Shown here one piece after another: positions 38,234 through 50,833 of a stretch of DNA of 64,000 nucleotides. The stretch covers positions 37,673,260-37,737,259 of the forward strand of contig NC_065530.1 in the NCBI RefSeq assembly GCF_020184175.1, written 5' to 3'. The translations under genes were made by a program, and so were the position numbers. Origin of the DNA: Aphis gossypii. Lineage: Eukaryota > Arthropoda > Insecta > Hemiptera > Aphididae. Position 1 is the stretch's first letter; every line of letters begins with the position of its first letter. A model generated the notes under the pieces. It was not told the origin of the DNA. It saw nothing but the letters and a program-made list of their open reading frames with translations, and did no database searches.

Positions 38234-41200
38234 TAGCCTAATATTCTCGTGTTTCTCTCTCTCTCTATGTCTAAATATCTTCCTCTCTCCCGTTTACCCT
38301 GTCATATGCATCGCTTGAATGTGGAAAAAGTTGATAAACGGCTATTTTATTTTTTTACACACGTATTGAATAAAACAAATTACTTAGCAATCACCGCCAC
38401 GAATATATACGCAATGATGAAAATCGAGACGAACCGCAGTGTATTCTATATATATATACGCACGTATAGTGTAGGTATTACTGGTATTAGGTAGGTTTAC
38501 GAATTGTGCAATACTCAGCGGCCCAAGTCAGTGGGTCACTGTATATGGCCGTTTTTATAGGAATAAAATGATAAAATAAATAGGTAAAAGTATGTCCAGT
38601 GTGCGTTGTACACAACATGCAGTCATTGGGCCACGCAAGATTTTCAACAGCAATAGATAATATTCTCGGGAATATACGTCTTTGAAACGTGAACTGCGTG
38701 TTTCCTGTAGTACGATATTTCTTCTTACTTCTATACATACATTCTAAAAAAACTACGTCGGTTATAGGCTTAGGTGTAAAATAACCTCTAGACCCCCCCT
38801 CCCCCAAAGAAATACAATATAAATTCCGCGTTGTAAAATATGCTATAAAAAATCAAATAAGAATATACCTAATAGTAACGACCTGCAGCTAAAATTACTT
38901 AACAATCCGATGACACCACCCGCCCAATACAGTAATAAAACCGTAAAAAACTGCTAAAATTTAAAAAAAAAATAACTTTTTATTGACTATGAGCTTAAAT
39001 AAAAACCTGTGAGTTTGAACAATAATTTTATGATTGTAATGCAAACACAAGTTTACAACTAGGTATATATTAAAAATTAATGCAACAAGTGTCAGGTACC
39101 ATTTTAAAGCGTATTAAATAGATTATAAAACCAAAATTGGTTATAGAATTTACTACCAAGTTGTTTTTATTAATCAAATCGGTACGATGGAATTCTCCAC
39201 CCCCTCAAAAAAAAAAACCATTATAATGAATTAAGAAAGTCATAAATTATATTAGATCTGCAGGTACATTATACGAAACTGAAAATTATGATTTTTGTGA
39301 ATTGCTATCGCTTCATTTATTGCATGTGGCGGTGTAGCCCGGTGCATAATAAATGTAGACATCACGCATAACATGTAAAAATGACAAAAGTATACATTTA
39401 TTGAATTTACTTATATTTTTCAAATTATTTATAGAATACATACTAGTATATTTTACGATTAACTATTTTGGCCTTGTAATTTGAAATTTTATCCAAATTG
39501 GTTAAGGTTGTGGCTTGCAAGAGTATTAGTCGTTAGATAAGTACCTACCTATTGTCATGTTTAATAAAAACTAAAATCTCTCACCCGGAAGAAAAATAAA
39601 GAAATTTCCCAAGGCTGTAATTCTGATAATATATGACGTGTACTTTAAATGAATAAAAGAGAAATGTAGCAATAAGAGATAATGTCTTAAAATAAATTAC
39701 GACCATTGTTTTTTTTTGTTCTTAGATATATTAAACTATTAAAGTAATAAAAATCATTTTTGGCTAATACATAGATAAAGTGGATAAAATAATGATAAAT
39801 TAGGTACATTTTACTTGCGAGAAAGGGTTCATTTACGAAAGTCTTAAACGCCATTAAGAACAGTTAAAAGTTATTAAATTATCATTTTATTATTTTCATC
39901 AAGTTTTCAGAAGAACATAATGCCGATATAAAAAGATTTAAGCTATAGGTAAAAGATGGAGAACAATAATATTATTTACATAATATGCATAATAATTATC
40001 ATACTGCAAAAAGACTTTATCTGCGTATTACACGGTCTTAAACAGATACACTGTTCAAATATTTCGTTATTATTATATTTTGTAGAATATACTATATTCT
40101 AGCGAGGCTTCAAAGCAGCTACCTACTTCATGTTTAATCCTTTTTTTTCTGTTTGCATTGCATAATAACCCTAAAACATATACTAAACACACTGGAATTC
40201 AAGTCACGCCATCTTTCTGGGTTAATTTTGATGTTTCAAAGTTAAACGAACCATTTGTACTCAAAACATATGTGTCCAGAATTACTAATCAGCAATCTGT
40301 TTGGCTTCTATAATACTCGTTTGACCGAATTAAATCAGTAGGTCTTGGCTAGGTTAGACTATCAGCTGGAAGAATTTAATAGTTATTAAAATATTTCGAA
40401 ATAAATAATTTTAATAAATAAAAGGTCACTGACAGGTACTTCATAATTTTTTAAAAATTTTAATCTATACACATCACACAATTTAATTATACTTTAACTA
40501 TATTTTATTACTCGTAAAATATTCTTTGACAAGAAATAAGGATACAAATATAAAAACATTTTACGGAATCTTTTACTTTATTTATTTATTTTTTGAAAAA
40601 GAAATAGATCTCACAATTTCACTTGCTTCTCATTAAATATATGCTTACAGATACTAATAAAATGATAGGTAATACAAAAAAATAATGTATAAGACTTAAT
40701 GGTTTTTTGTAGCACATGGCGTGTATATGATATATTTATGATCTTTAATGTATTAATGTATAAAATTAAAATATAACTATATACGCGCACCGCAGACACA
40801 AACATTCAACTAAATACGACTAAAATATTTTATGCACCTACCTATAATATTAATTTTATTAGATACATAATCTCAGTAGTTTCAGTTGTTTGCGTGTGTA
40901 ATAAAATGCATAATAAAATATATAGGTACCGGGTTCATCATAACTACAGTCTACAACTGCAGTTGCATTGGACCGACGAGGCACTTTAAAGTTTTAAAGC
41001 TATTCAATTTGCATAGTATAACAGTGATAATGAGGTATATGCCTATAGCTATGTCTAGTTATAAACGTATTGCATAATGGGCTTAGAATCGTTAAAAAAA
41101 AATCACCAATTATTATAATATAATTCATTGCAGGTGCCAGATACAATGAAAAACTACACAAAAAAAACAGCACAGAACAACAATTTGTTATTTAATTTAT

Positions 41201-43326
41201 TTTATAGTTTCTTACGTCAATCGCATCCAGACACATGACAGTAATAACTTATCGTGATATAATATAAATAGGTGCCTATAACTATGTATATGCGTGATAG
41301 GTACAAACAAAATTGGACGGACAATAAATTTCGAACGTTATAAAACTAATAGAAAAAATCTTCTAGGTCAAGGTTGAAGATTTCACAGCTTTATAATAAA
41401 TAAACTATAATAAGTATAAATAATTTTTTAATCATTTTAATTTGTACGCGTAAGAATTATAAAAGCTTTATTCAGATGTCTATTTTTTTCCCATGATGTG
41501 CGTGCATTTTTTTTATATTAAAAAGTGTAGAACTAATAACTGATAATATTTTGATGTATCCAGCCAACTGTAATATTATAATACACCTAGTCGCCTAATT
41601 TAATGTATAAATATATACGAATCGATTGTCCTTGAAATATTGTAATTTTGGTCTGTTATTATAAACTTACACATAGATGGTAATATTATACTAGGTACTA
41701 ATTACATCACAAGATTGATCAATTCTCTAATAGGTGCCTACTTTTTACTTTTATTTTTCAAGCTTAAGTTAATAAAATGTATTGTATTTTTACACAAAAT
41801 AATTAAAATAAATTGAGGATTTTATATAGGTACCTAGTCGTGTTATCAATTTTAATGTTAACACTGTGTATTGAACTGGACAAGTGTTTGATAGTGAACT
41901 AGAATCTAAACGATTTAACTAACTTTAAGACAGTGTAATTTATACATATAACGTATGGTTTTTTAAAACTTTTGGAAGTCGGAACATTTTTAAAGGTAGA
42001 TTTGTTTGGGGAGGGGTAGGGCCTAATGTAATAACATCTGTATATGGATAATGGACATATTATACCTGTTTAAGCAATGAAAATTGGTTGTTGGTAAAAT
42101 AGTGTTACTTTTGACTTACCACTTTTTCTTCTTTTACTTTAACTTTTAAGAAATCTATTCTTATTAATGTTTTTTTTTTAAATGTGCCGAAATTATTTCA
42201 CTTTCATATTATAACAAACCAATATCGCTCTTTAAAACACGCGATACAACTAAATATATATATAATATATAATAAATAGTATTCACTGCTGATATCCACC
42301 TATTTTTTGATTAAAATAAAACATAGTATTAATATATTATTATGCTGTTTCATGAATAAATCACCTATATTTAGATAACATTTATAACAGCTGCAATGCT
42401 GCATGTATTAATTATTCAGGTTATCCGCTGCAAGTATATTATAATAGGTATATATAGCTAAGTAGTCCGCGGAGCTCTAAAAACGGCATAATCTTCCGGT
42501 GTTATGTCAACAGCAAATGTGAAGTGGTCTACAACCGTGAGATTTATTCGAAGAAAAAAAAAGAAAAATATAATATGTAATTATATTACGACCGTATAAT
42601 ATAGTAATACAATTCGTTGATATAATCGAGATTCGTGGAATAGTATGTATAAAAATAGTCTACATTAAACAACAGAACCAGTTGTCCAGTCGAATCTCAA
42701 TCATGACAACTAATAATTTTCTAATTATGCTCTGTTCATCTGCATACCTATTGTAGAGTCTTGTACAACCTTATAATGACGATTTTTATACATACCACTT
42801 CATGTAAGTATTTGGAAAAAGTTCGGGACACCCCAAACACCAAAAGTTTTTACAGTGAATGGGTTTTAACTTTTAAATGAAATTTACCTATCCATCTACC
42901 TTTTACCAAATATTATGGATAGTAAAAATGGAAACCATATGATGGAGCCGCCACCCATGCGGGCAAGTGACCATAATGGTTCGTTTATCTCATTACAAGA
43001 TTGAATGCAGGTACTATATCCGTTACAACCTTATAAGGAAAATGAAACGTTTTTCTTTTACTTTTTATAAGTTGTCGTCGCGTCTTTTTCGGGACCTACA
43101 TATTTCACCGATCTACTTTCACCTGATCAGATATAATAATAGAATATAACCCGATGGAACGCGCATTTTCTTACATCATTATTTCACACGCGGTACTCAT
43201 CCGTATATTGTTACCGATATTGCATCATATAATATGGACAACGGTAGATACAGCTATAATGAAAATCTGGTGGTACAGAATTATCTGAACATTCTGAACA
43301 CAACCCTTCACATATCGCGTGTACTT

Positions 43327-43508
43327 ACTAGTTACAGTGGCGGACACGAGGGGAGGCGATGGGGCGATCGTCCCCTCCTAGGCTGTATTTTTTAATTTTT
43401 ATATTACAAATTATAATATTGGGCTGGAACTCACTGAAAGCCGATATTTCATTTGTGAAAATCCCCTCCTCCCATTGGGTGACTTCTGGATCCGCTATTG
43501 ACTAGTGT
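43327..43508. mobile_element. hAT-like MITE, 166 bp, with 8-bp target duplication
   Basis: Element 43335-43500. The left end CAGTGGCGGACAC and the complement of the right end CAATAGCGGATCC are imperfect terminal repeats of the CAGTGGCGGATCC type. Flanks ACTAGTTA (43327-43334) and ACTAGTGT (43501-43508) match at six of eight positions, as expected for an old 8-base duplication. No coding capacity. Confidence 0.75.
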
Positions 43509-46282
43509 TACTACCTATACTGCAGGTTAAGGTTTTAACTATGGTCGTTTTGTAAAAATTGACGAATGACGATATAATAGTAGGCAACTATAACATTGTA
43601 CATGTATACTTTGTGAATGTAAATCTTATCTAATTTATCGCAAACGCTTTTTTTTCTTATCGATTTTGATGGTCCTCTATGTCTTATACACATAAGTATA
43701 GATTTCTATTAAGAAATGATCAATCTTTCAAGTACATCGATAGACCTTATTCAAAATTAAGACTTAATAATATGTTGATACGTCTGTTGTATCATATGTA
43801 GTAGACGATAATTAAATGGTTATGGATAGGTACGTGTTGACTACCTACGTTTAATTTGTATCGGTTATTGATTAAAGACGTAGGTATCTGCAAATGAGAA
43901 AACAATCATTTAAAAAATACCCATGGTTAGAATAAATAAATATACTTACAAATATTATCTTTTAATCCTTAAGAATAACGAGATAACTTCATTACCCATA
44001 CGGCTATATCTACTGAAAAACATTATTTAAAAAAAAAAAAACTGTAAACAACTTTTCAGTAATAGTTGCATGACGTAAACGTAAACATGGAATATGCACT
44101 TTCTATATAATATATTATAAAAAATTATAATACGGAGATCAAACATTGATGGATGATTTATGACCTTCAGTTTATACGTAATTTAAAATATATTTTAATC
44201 ATTCATATTATTATTGGATAATTTATCTAGGAATTATTTTATTAAGAAATAGGTATACCTATAAGAAAAATTATATAATATATCATAAATGACAAATAAT
44301 TCAAGTTTAAGAAATAGGTGTAAAAAATGTTAGCATAATGCAGATAGTGTTATCATGATATAATTTGGATTCATTATTTTACAAATAATTTCAATTGAAG
44401 ACTTGAGAAAATGTAAAATGTAAAATACTATAATTATTAATTTTATTTCATTTTATTACCTCTAGCGATCGGTTTTTACATCTAAGTCAATTTTAATTTT
44501 TAAGTCGTCAAAAACTAAATAAAATAAAAATATCTTTAAATTTGTATTAATATTTAGAAGGTATATTTTATTTATTTGTGTTCTACAGATTTTTTAAATT
44601 AAGATTATCACTACTTATATTTATATATTTTAAATGCTTGTATTAAAGTACAGTAATTCATTACTAATATTACTGTTACTTATTATAATTTAATTGTTTT
44701 TTTATTAGTATACAAATAACTACTATTTTTGATTTATGAGTTGAAAAAAATCTATGCATGGGTATATATTGGTGGATTACATATCTATTTTAACTCTAGT
44801 AGATATTAAATAGAAATAAATTTTTTTAAACAATTAGTTTATGCCTATCAAAGAATACTATGATCTATAAAATATGTTGCAAAATCATTTATTTGCCCAA
44901 TTTTATGTTTTATTTATGTTACTATGCAACATGAATACAAATTATTAAAATATTCATTAATGAATACTCGTTTATAATTATAATATAAAAAGCCACTTGT
45001 GTTATTAATACTTATTTTATTAATATTAATTAAAAGTATTATTTGCATAATTAAGAGTGTTTAGATCAGATAAACCATGTAAATTATAGGTATATATATC
45101 CTTATAGATGAAAGGAAAATAAAAACTATAATTAAAGGAAATGTACAAATATGTATATGTATTATATAATATATAATATGGCGTGCTTATGATAATTACG
45201 CCTATTATTCGGAGAATTATTAATTATAATATTTATATACTTTACCATAATATTATGTATCTTGTATCAGTTGTATCTCTAAACAATAATACTTAAAATA
45301 AAGAAAGCGCTTTGAAAGTATAATACTACCTATATGTTAAAAAATAAACTTAGAATATATTTTACATTATATTAAATATTTTTGAAGTGATTTAGAGATG
45401 TTTGATAGCATTACAATAATCTCATGAACATTGCATACATGTAATGACTAATGACTAATCTTTTTAAAACAATAATTTATTTCGGTATATTACAAGCATA
45501 GCATAATATTAGAATTACTTTTCGTAATATATCTATATACTATTTATTAAATACATTGCGTTGGGTGATAGATAGTGAATAGTGATTATTCGAATTTAGA
45601 AATATCTATTGAGTTATTATGTTTAATTTATTATTTTCAAAACCTATACTAAGTCTAACTATGCAACATATATGCACCGATATTGGCATATATCTAGAAT
45701 CTAGATATTATACCACGTAAAAATATTTTCTCCTTTCTTTGGGAGAAAAAATGCTTGGTTTAAATTTAATTTTTATCAATCATTAATATTCAAAGAATTG
45801 CTAACAATAATAATAAAAAAAAAACATGTCGTCAAATTGAAATGTTTCAAATAGATGAAAAAATAGTTTATAATGTAACACGTTAGGTATACACAATATA
45901 CAATATACATTCAACTACACGTACATACCTTTTGTTTAGGATTGTAAAATAAAATAATTTTAAAGTCACACTAATCTTAGACATTTTACGAAATTAATTC
46001 TATTAATTTTCCCATACGTATATAGGTTATAGGAATATACTTATATAACATCACAGTGCGTTTTAAACGAACAATTATCGTGGGATTATAACTTGTGTAC
46101 TGCAGCAGTTTTATATACGTATATCTTTTTTTCTTATGATTTAAGCAGTTACAATCACTTTATATTAGGATATAATGTAATTACTAGTCTGGGAATCTGC
46201 AAAGAAGTTTTTAATATTCGTTCCTTTCATTTTCAATCCCTACCAAGCGCGCGCGCCGTGTCCTGCAGGTGGGTGGTGGTTG

Positions 46283-46330
46283 TATAAAATAGCTGAGCAA
46301 TTACATACAGCCATCCAATTGTCAGTGTAA
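46283..46330 (+). promoter_or_regulatory. TATA promoter of the cuticle-type gene
   Basis: TATAAAA at 46283-46289; candidate starts are a CA at about 46313 (30 bases on) or the TCAGT at 46322. The first coding exon begins at 46411. A strong TATA box fits a highly expressed structural gene. Confidence 0.65.
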
Positions 46331-46410
46331 GTTCGGTGACTAGTCAGTGAATTTAGTGGTTATTCTTTTCTGTTTTTTATATTACAAGTAAATTTTTTTA
46401 AATATTCAAA

Positions 46411-48118
46411 ATGAACGGTCTTCTGTTGGTAAGTTACTTTTAAATGAATTTTTATTCGTTTATTATCTATAATTATTATTATTATTTGATTTTTACCATC
46501 GTCGATGATGAGACCTATCTATAGCTGCAGATAGTAGTCATTCGGTTGTTCGTCTATATAGACTATAATATTTTTTATATCAGTGAATAATATACCTAGT
46601 AATTAATAATAATAGAAAAAAAGTGCAACACAGCAGTATAGTTACTTTCAAACGAAAACATTTTGGATAAAAACAAATAATTTTTTACTAATTTAGCACG
46701 TTAAATCCGTTCATATTGTACAAACATTATGCACCGCACAACACTGTGTTATAAAATAAAATATACTTTATGTATTATCATAATAGTCCAGCGTTAAATT
46801 TCGTACACTTCGAGACGGTCATTGTATTTAGAGCTTTCACTGTATGTTGAAACCGTATTCTACTGCAGTGTATCTATATTCTATGTACTCCACACTCGTA
46901 TATTATGTGTACGCGGCCTAAAACGTAAATATCGTTACTCATATAATATAATATTTGTGTAAATTATATTTTTCTTCTCCAGACCAACTGTGGCAGTTGA
47001 CGGTAAAGTACGATATTTTTAATATTACTGCAGCAATTTCTATAAATATATGATCTAAACACGCGCAAGCATTTATTTCTAAATCTGCCACAAAAAAAAA
47101 AAAATAAATAAATATATATTATATTATTTAAATAAAATTTATCTATTCATTTTATAGTATCGTTATTGGCGAATAGAAAAATTTAAAACGTAAAAAACGT
47201 TCGATGTGAAAAATAAATAAATACGCTTTGAAATAAAAACGAGCTTAACACGAAATTACATTTAGCATATCATACAAGTTATTGTAGGTCTGATGATTTT
47301 GTCTGTAAACACATTTAATCCAACGGACGTAAAAATATATTATTACATAATATTATTATTGATTCCATGTCATCGTATTTAACACACATTTTGTGATGTT
47401 GCAGTGTCTCGTCGTAGCCACGGTCGCCATCGTCTCCGCTGAACCGCCAAGCAGTTACAGCCGACCATCGTTCGGCGGCGGCCACTCGTCCGGCGGTTTC
47501 GGCGGCTACTCTTCCGGCGGCGGCGGCGGTGGATACTCGTCCGGTGGATTCTCTTCCGGTGGCGGCGGATACTCGTCAGGCGGCAGCGGCTATTCTTCCG
47601 GCGGCAGCGGCTACTCGTCCGGCGGCAGCGGCTACTCGTCCGGCGGCGGCTACTCGTCCGGCGGCAGCGGATACTCGTCCGGCGGCAGTTACGTACCAGT
47701 AGCACCAGGACCGTCCACATACGAAGGACAGTACGTCGACGGACAACTGCTCGAACAGATCAAGCAGATCGTGCTCAGAGACGAAGCCCAAAACTCCGGA
47801 TCGTCGTCCGGCGGATACCCGTCCTCGTCCTACGGCGCCCCGTCCTCATCATACGGTGCCCCGTCTTCCTCATACGGAGCCCCATCTTCCTCATACGGAG
47901 CCCCGTCCTCCTCATACGGAGTGCCGTCCCAGTCGTACTCGAGCCGCGTCGTCGGCGTCGAATTGGAACAGGTGAAACCGGCCATCCAAGTCGCTCAATT
48001 CCAACAGTCCGGCGGATACTCGTCCGGCGGTGGCGGTTACTCGTCCGGCCCGTCGTCCTCCTACGGAGCTCCCTCCAGGCCATCTTCGTCCTACGGAGTG
48101 CCGTCGTCCTCTTACTAA
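46411..48118 (+). CDS. Secreted Gly/Ser/Tyr-rich cuticle-type structural protein, resilin-like
   Basis: Two exons: 46411-46428 (MNGLLL) and 47405-48118, joined in phase 0 across a 976-base intron; 243 residues. A tiny first exon carrying only the start of the signal peptide is common in insect cuticle genes. Signal peptide residues 1-18, ending AIVSA. Then GYSSGG repeats (about 28-100), a non-repetitive acidic/hydrophobic block with QLLEQIKQIVLRDE (about 103-138), five to six SSYGAP units, a second block VVGVELEQVKPAIQVAQFQQ, GYSSGG again and a SSYGAP/SSYGVP end. YGAP units resemble resilin elastic repeats and probably act in extracellular cuticle. No Rebers-Riddiford chitin-binding domain is visible, so partner and function stay inferred. 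The exon is far more GC-rich than its surroundings. Confidence 0.88.
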
Positions 48119-50833
48119 TAGCGGCCGGTGCGCTCGGCTCGTCGACAACCATCTCAACCGCATAAAATATCATCATCATACATAACGTACACAGACTCCT
48201 CCGCTCTTTCGACGTCGCCGCGCCAGACCGTCACGTCATCTACACAGCTTTTTGTTTTACTGTTATCGTCGTGCACTCGCGATCGTCTTCTCTCTTCACT
48301 CGTAAACCGATGATATTATGTATAATATCAAAATATATAAACCGCGAGTGTACGATACACATTATATATTGTACGTAATATTGTAATAATTGTAATAACG
48401 TGACGCGTCGTTGTGTGGATGACATTATACCTATGTATATAGGTAGCGCCTTAACAGCAAATTAATGTAAATATTATTATTGTCATCGTCATCAACGCAA
48501 CGATCACCGACAAGGAGCCGGCGACGAGAAAGAGCACATTTTTTTCGTATTTTTTCTGAAATATATTATATTTTTTTTTATATTTTGTTATATATATTAT
48601 ATTATAATGTTTTTTTTATCTATTGTTATACGCGTGTAGTCGAAAATTTAGCCATATCGCATAATATTACAATAGTGAATATTAGACTAAATGTAATATT
48701 TTGTTTGATCATTTTTTCTATGTACAAAAACAATACGGCCAAAAGATGATAGATAAAAAAATCTATTTTTTATAAAATATCGTGTTTTTTTTTACTCATT
48801 CTCTTATATTTATTGTCGTTTACACGTACATATTAAAGGATATAACGATGAACTCTATAGTTCCATAGGCAATTTGTACAAAGTATACATCATCGTTTTG
48901 CTATATAGCTGAGTCATGAGTTTTTGAACCTGCATTTGGGTGTAATTAGGTCTAATTTATTGAACCTATACATTGATTGATTATGTGATTAGGCCAATGA
49001 TGCGCAGTGGTTAACACCGAGTCAAGAATAATTTCAAAAGTTAGGTATAAAGCTATTGCTATAACATTTCGTTGTCACATAATATATTGGTTACCTACCT
49101 ATTTAGGTGTTTAGTAATCTATTGCTGTAATAGTGCAAGGATGAATATTCACACGTAAAAAAATCTCTAGCTGTAACATCTTACACTTTCGGATATTTTC
49201 TTCATTCTCTTATTCACATATCTTTCGACAGCAGTTACGTTTTTTTTGAGTTATTATGATATGTTATTTTAATGATATTGTATAATACATGCATGCCATA
49301 AACTACAAAGAGTATAGCTCTTTCACATAAATAATATTCCGTATAAGACATACATCGAGGTAATATGTGTACAAATTGTATAATCTATCAAAAAAGTTTG
49401 TACTTAAAATCGGAGGTCATTCTCGTGTGACGTGCATGGCTCAGATATTCTTATAGATACACTATGTAGAACATAGGCACTATATTTATATTTTATGCAT
49501 TCGTATACATTTATTAAAAAATAACATAATAGTATATACCTATTACATTCTAAAGATTACATTCTTAGGTATTGTTGAATTGCAAACGTCGAAAATTCTT
49601 TAAAAATATAATTATTGTATAATGGGTATGTAAAGTGTAAATATTATCGTAAACATAAAACGACGAAAACTTCGCGGTTCGCACTGAAATTGGGTTATAG
49701 ATTACAGTATTATGAATGTTGCACAACAATAAAGACCCGTCAACATGTCCCTATCTCCGCTACCGCCACCGCGTACCTACAGCATAGGATAGTTATATTG
49801 TCATTTTTGTGGTATCACGAAAGTGTATACTCAATTATTCTTACCGTTTTACTGTTTACAAACGTGCGGCCAAGGTTTCCTGGGTATTCGGCCAAAAACA
49901 GGACGAAAAATTGAGAAATCCAGATGACGTTTTTATCGTGAGTATATAATAATAGGTAAGCATAATCACGTGGGATTGGGTAGCCGATATACACACATTC
50001 TTTCTATATGGGCATAAAGCGTACCTGTTGTATAGTCAGTTGTCACAACCGCATGTAATATACACGTCGATGGCGGATTTTTAAATTACTAATTAAATTA
50101 GGCGGCTGTACACAATATAATGTATAGCAGCAGTAACTATATAATAACACGACGTACAGGTAGATAGTAGGCGCAGACTTAGGCACAGTACACCAATACC
50201 TTCATATATCCATTACCGCGCGTATGAGTACACGAGCAATGCGAATTGTTGCCACACCACGCACCGGAGTGGTTTTAGCAGCGTTTCTAATCGTTAATAA
50301 CCAATCTGTTCAACGCGAACACGTGCATAATAATTACGATTATAGCTAATATATATACGTAGATAGTTATAGGTGCCTCTTGTATATATATACCACCACG
50401 GCTAAGTAATGCATGTTGCGAAATAAATCTCGCGCGTGCATAGTTTCGCGACGAACGCTATTTACCTATTTATTTATAGATTTGTTCTTTTTTTTTTTTT
50501 TACTCCGATCCGGCCCAACGACAATAAATTAGGTATGGGACTCGGCTAAGCGCGCGCGAGTACGTGGTGGAAACTGGGAAGTACGCAGTAATCAGTAAGG
50601 TGTTCATGGTATCAAATAGGAAAACAAATGAGACAAATCCTTTTTTTTTTTTTAGCAAAGTAATAATTTATTTATGATAAGATGGTAAATGCTTTGATAC
50701 GCACATTGTACAACATACACATACAAATATAAAATATATAAATAAGTGTAATACTTAGAATATTAATTTTACAAATAACAAGTTACACGAAATATAAACA
50801 ACATAATTTCATTGTAAACGAATTAAATTTTTA
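48119..50833. other. 3' UTR and spacer between the cuticle gene and IER3IP1
   Basis: The first few hundred bases are probably the cuticle-gene 3' UTR; no AATAAA close to the stop, an ATTAAA at about 48830. The rest is AT-rich except a CpG-richer patch at about 49920-50600. An AATAAA on the minus strand directly follows the IER3IP1 stop. No further gene supported. Confidence 0.5.

Larger units (their letters stand above)
25912..46282. other. About 20 kb between Gemin3 and the cuticle gene without a recognised gene
   Basis: AT-rich and stop-dense apart from a few richer patches (about 27240-27420, 32460-33050, 37850-38230 and 42430-42560). The open frame at 32483-32926 lies in one such patch and resembles nothing known; it looks like CpG-rich non-coding DNA. 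The region holds the elements at 31237-31645, 33851-34308 and 43335-43500, the hairpins at 31723-31856 and 32911-32944, and a CT microsatellite at 28941-28965. Regulatory sequence or long non-coding RNAs cannot be excluded. Confidence 0.6.

Noticed and set aside
47379..48179. Several minus-strand Arg-rich open frames
   Set aside because: Shadows of the GC-rich Gly/Ser/Tyr repeats of the cuticle-type gene.
49615..49914. 99-codon plus-strand open frame
   Set aside because: No usable ATG at its start, no family resemblance and no splice partners found.
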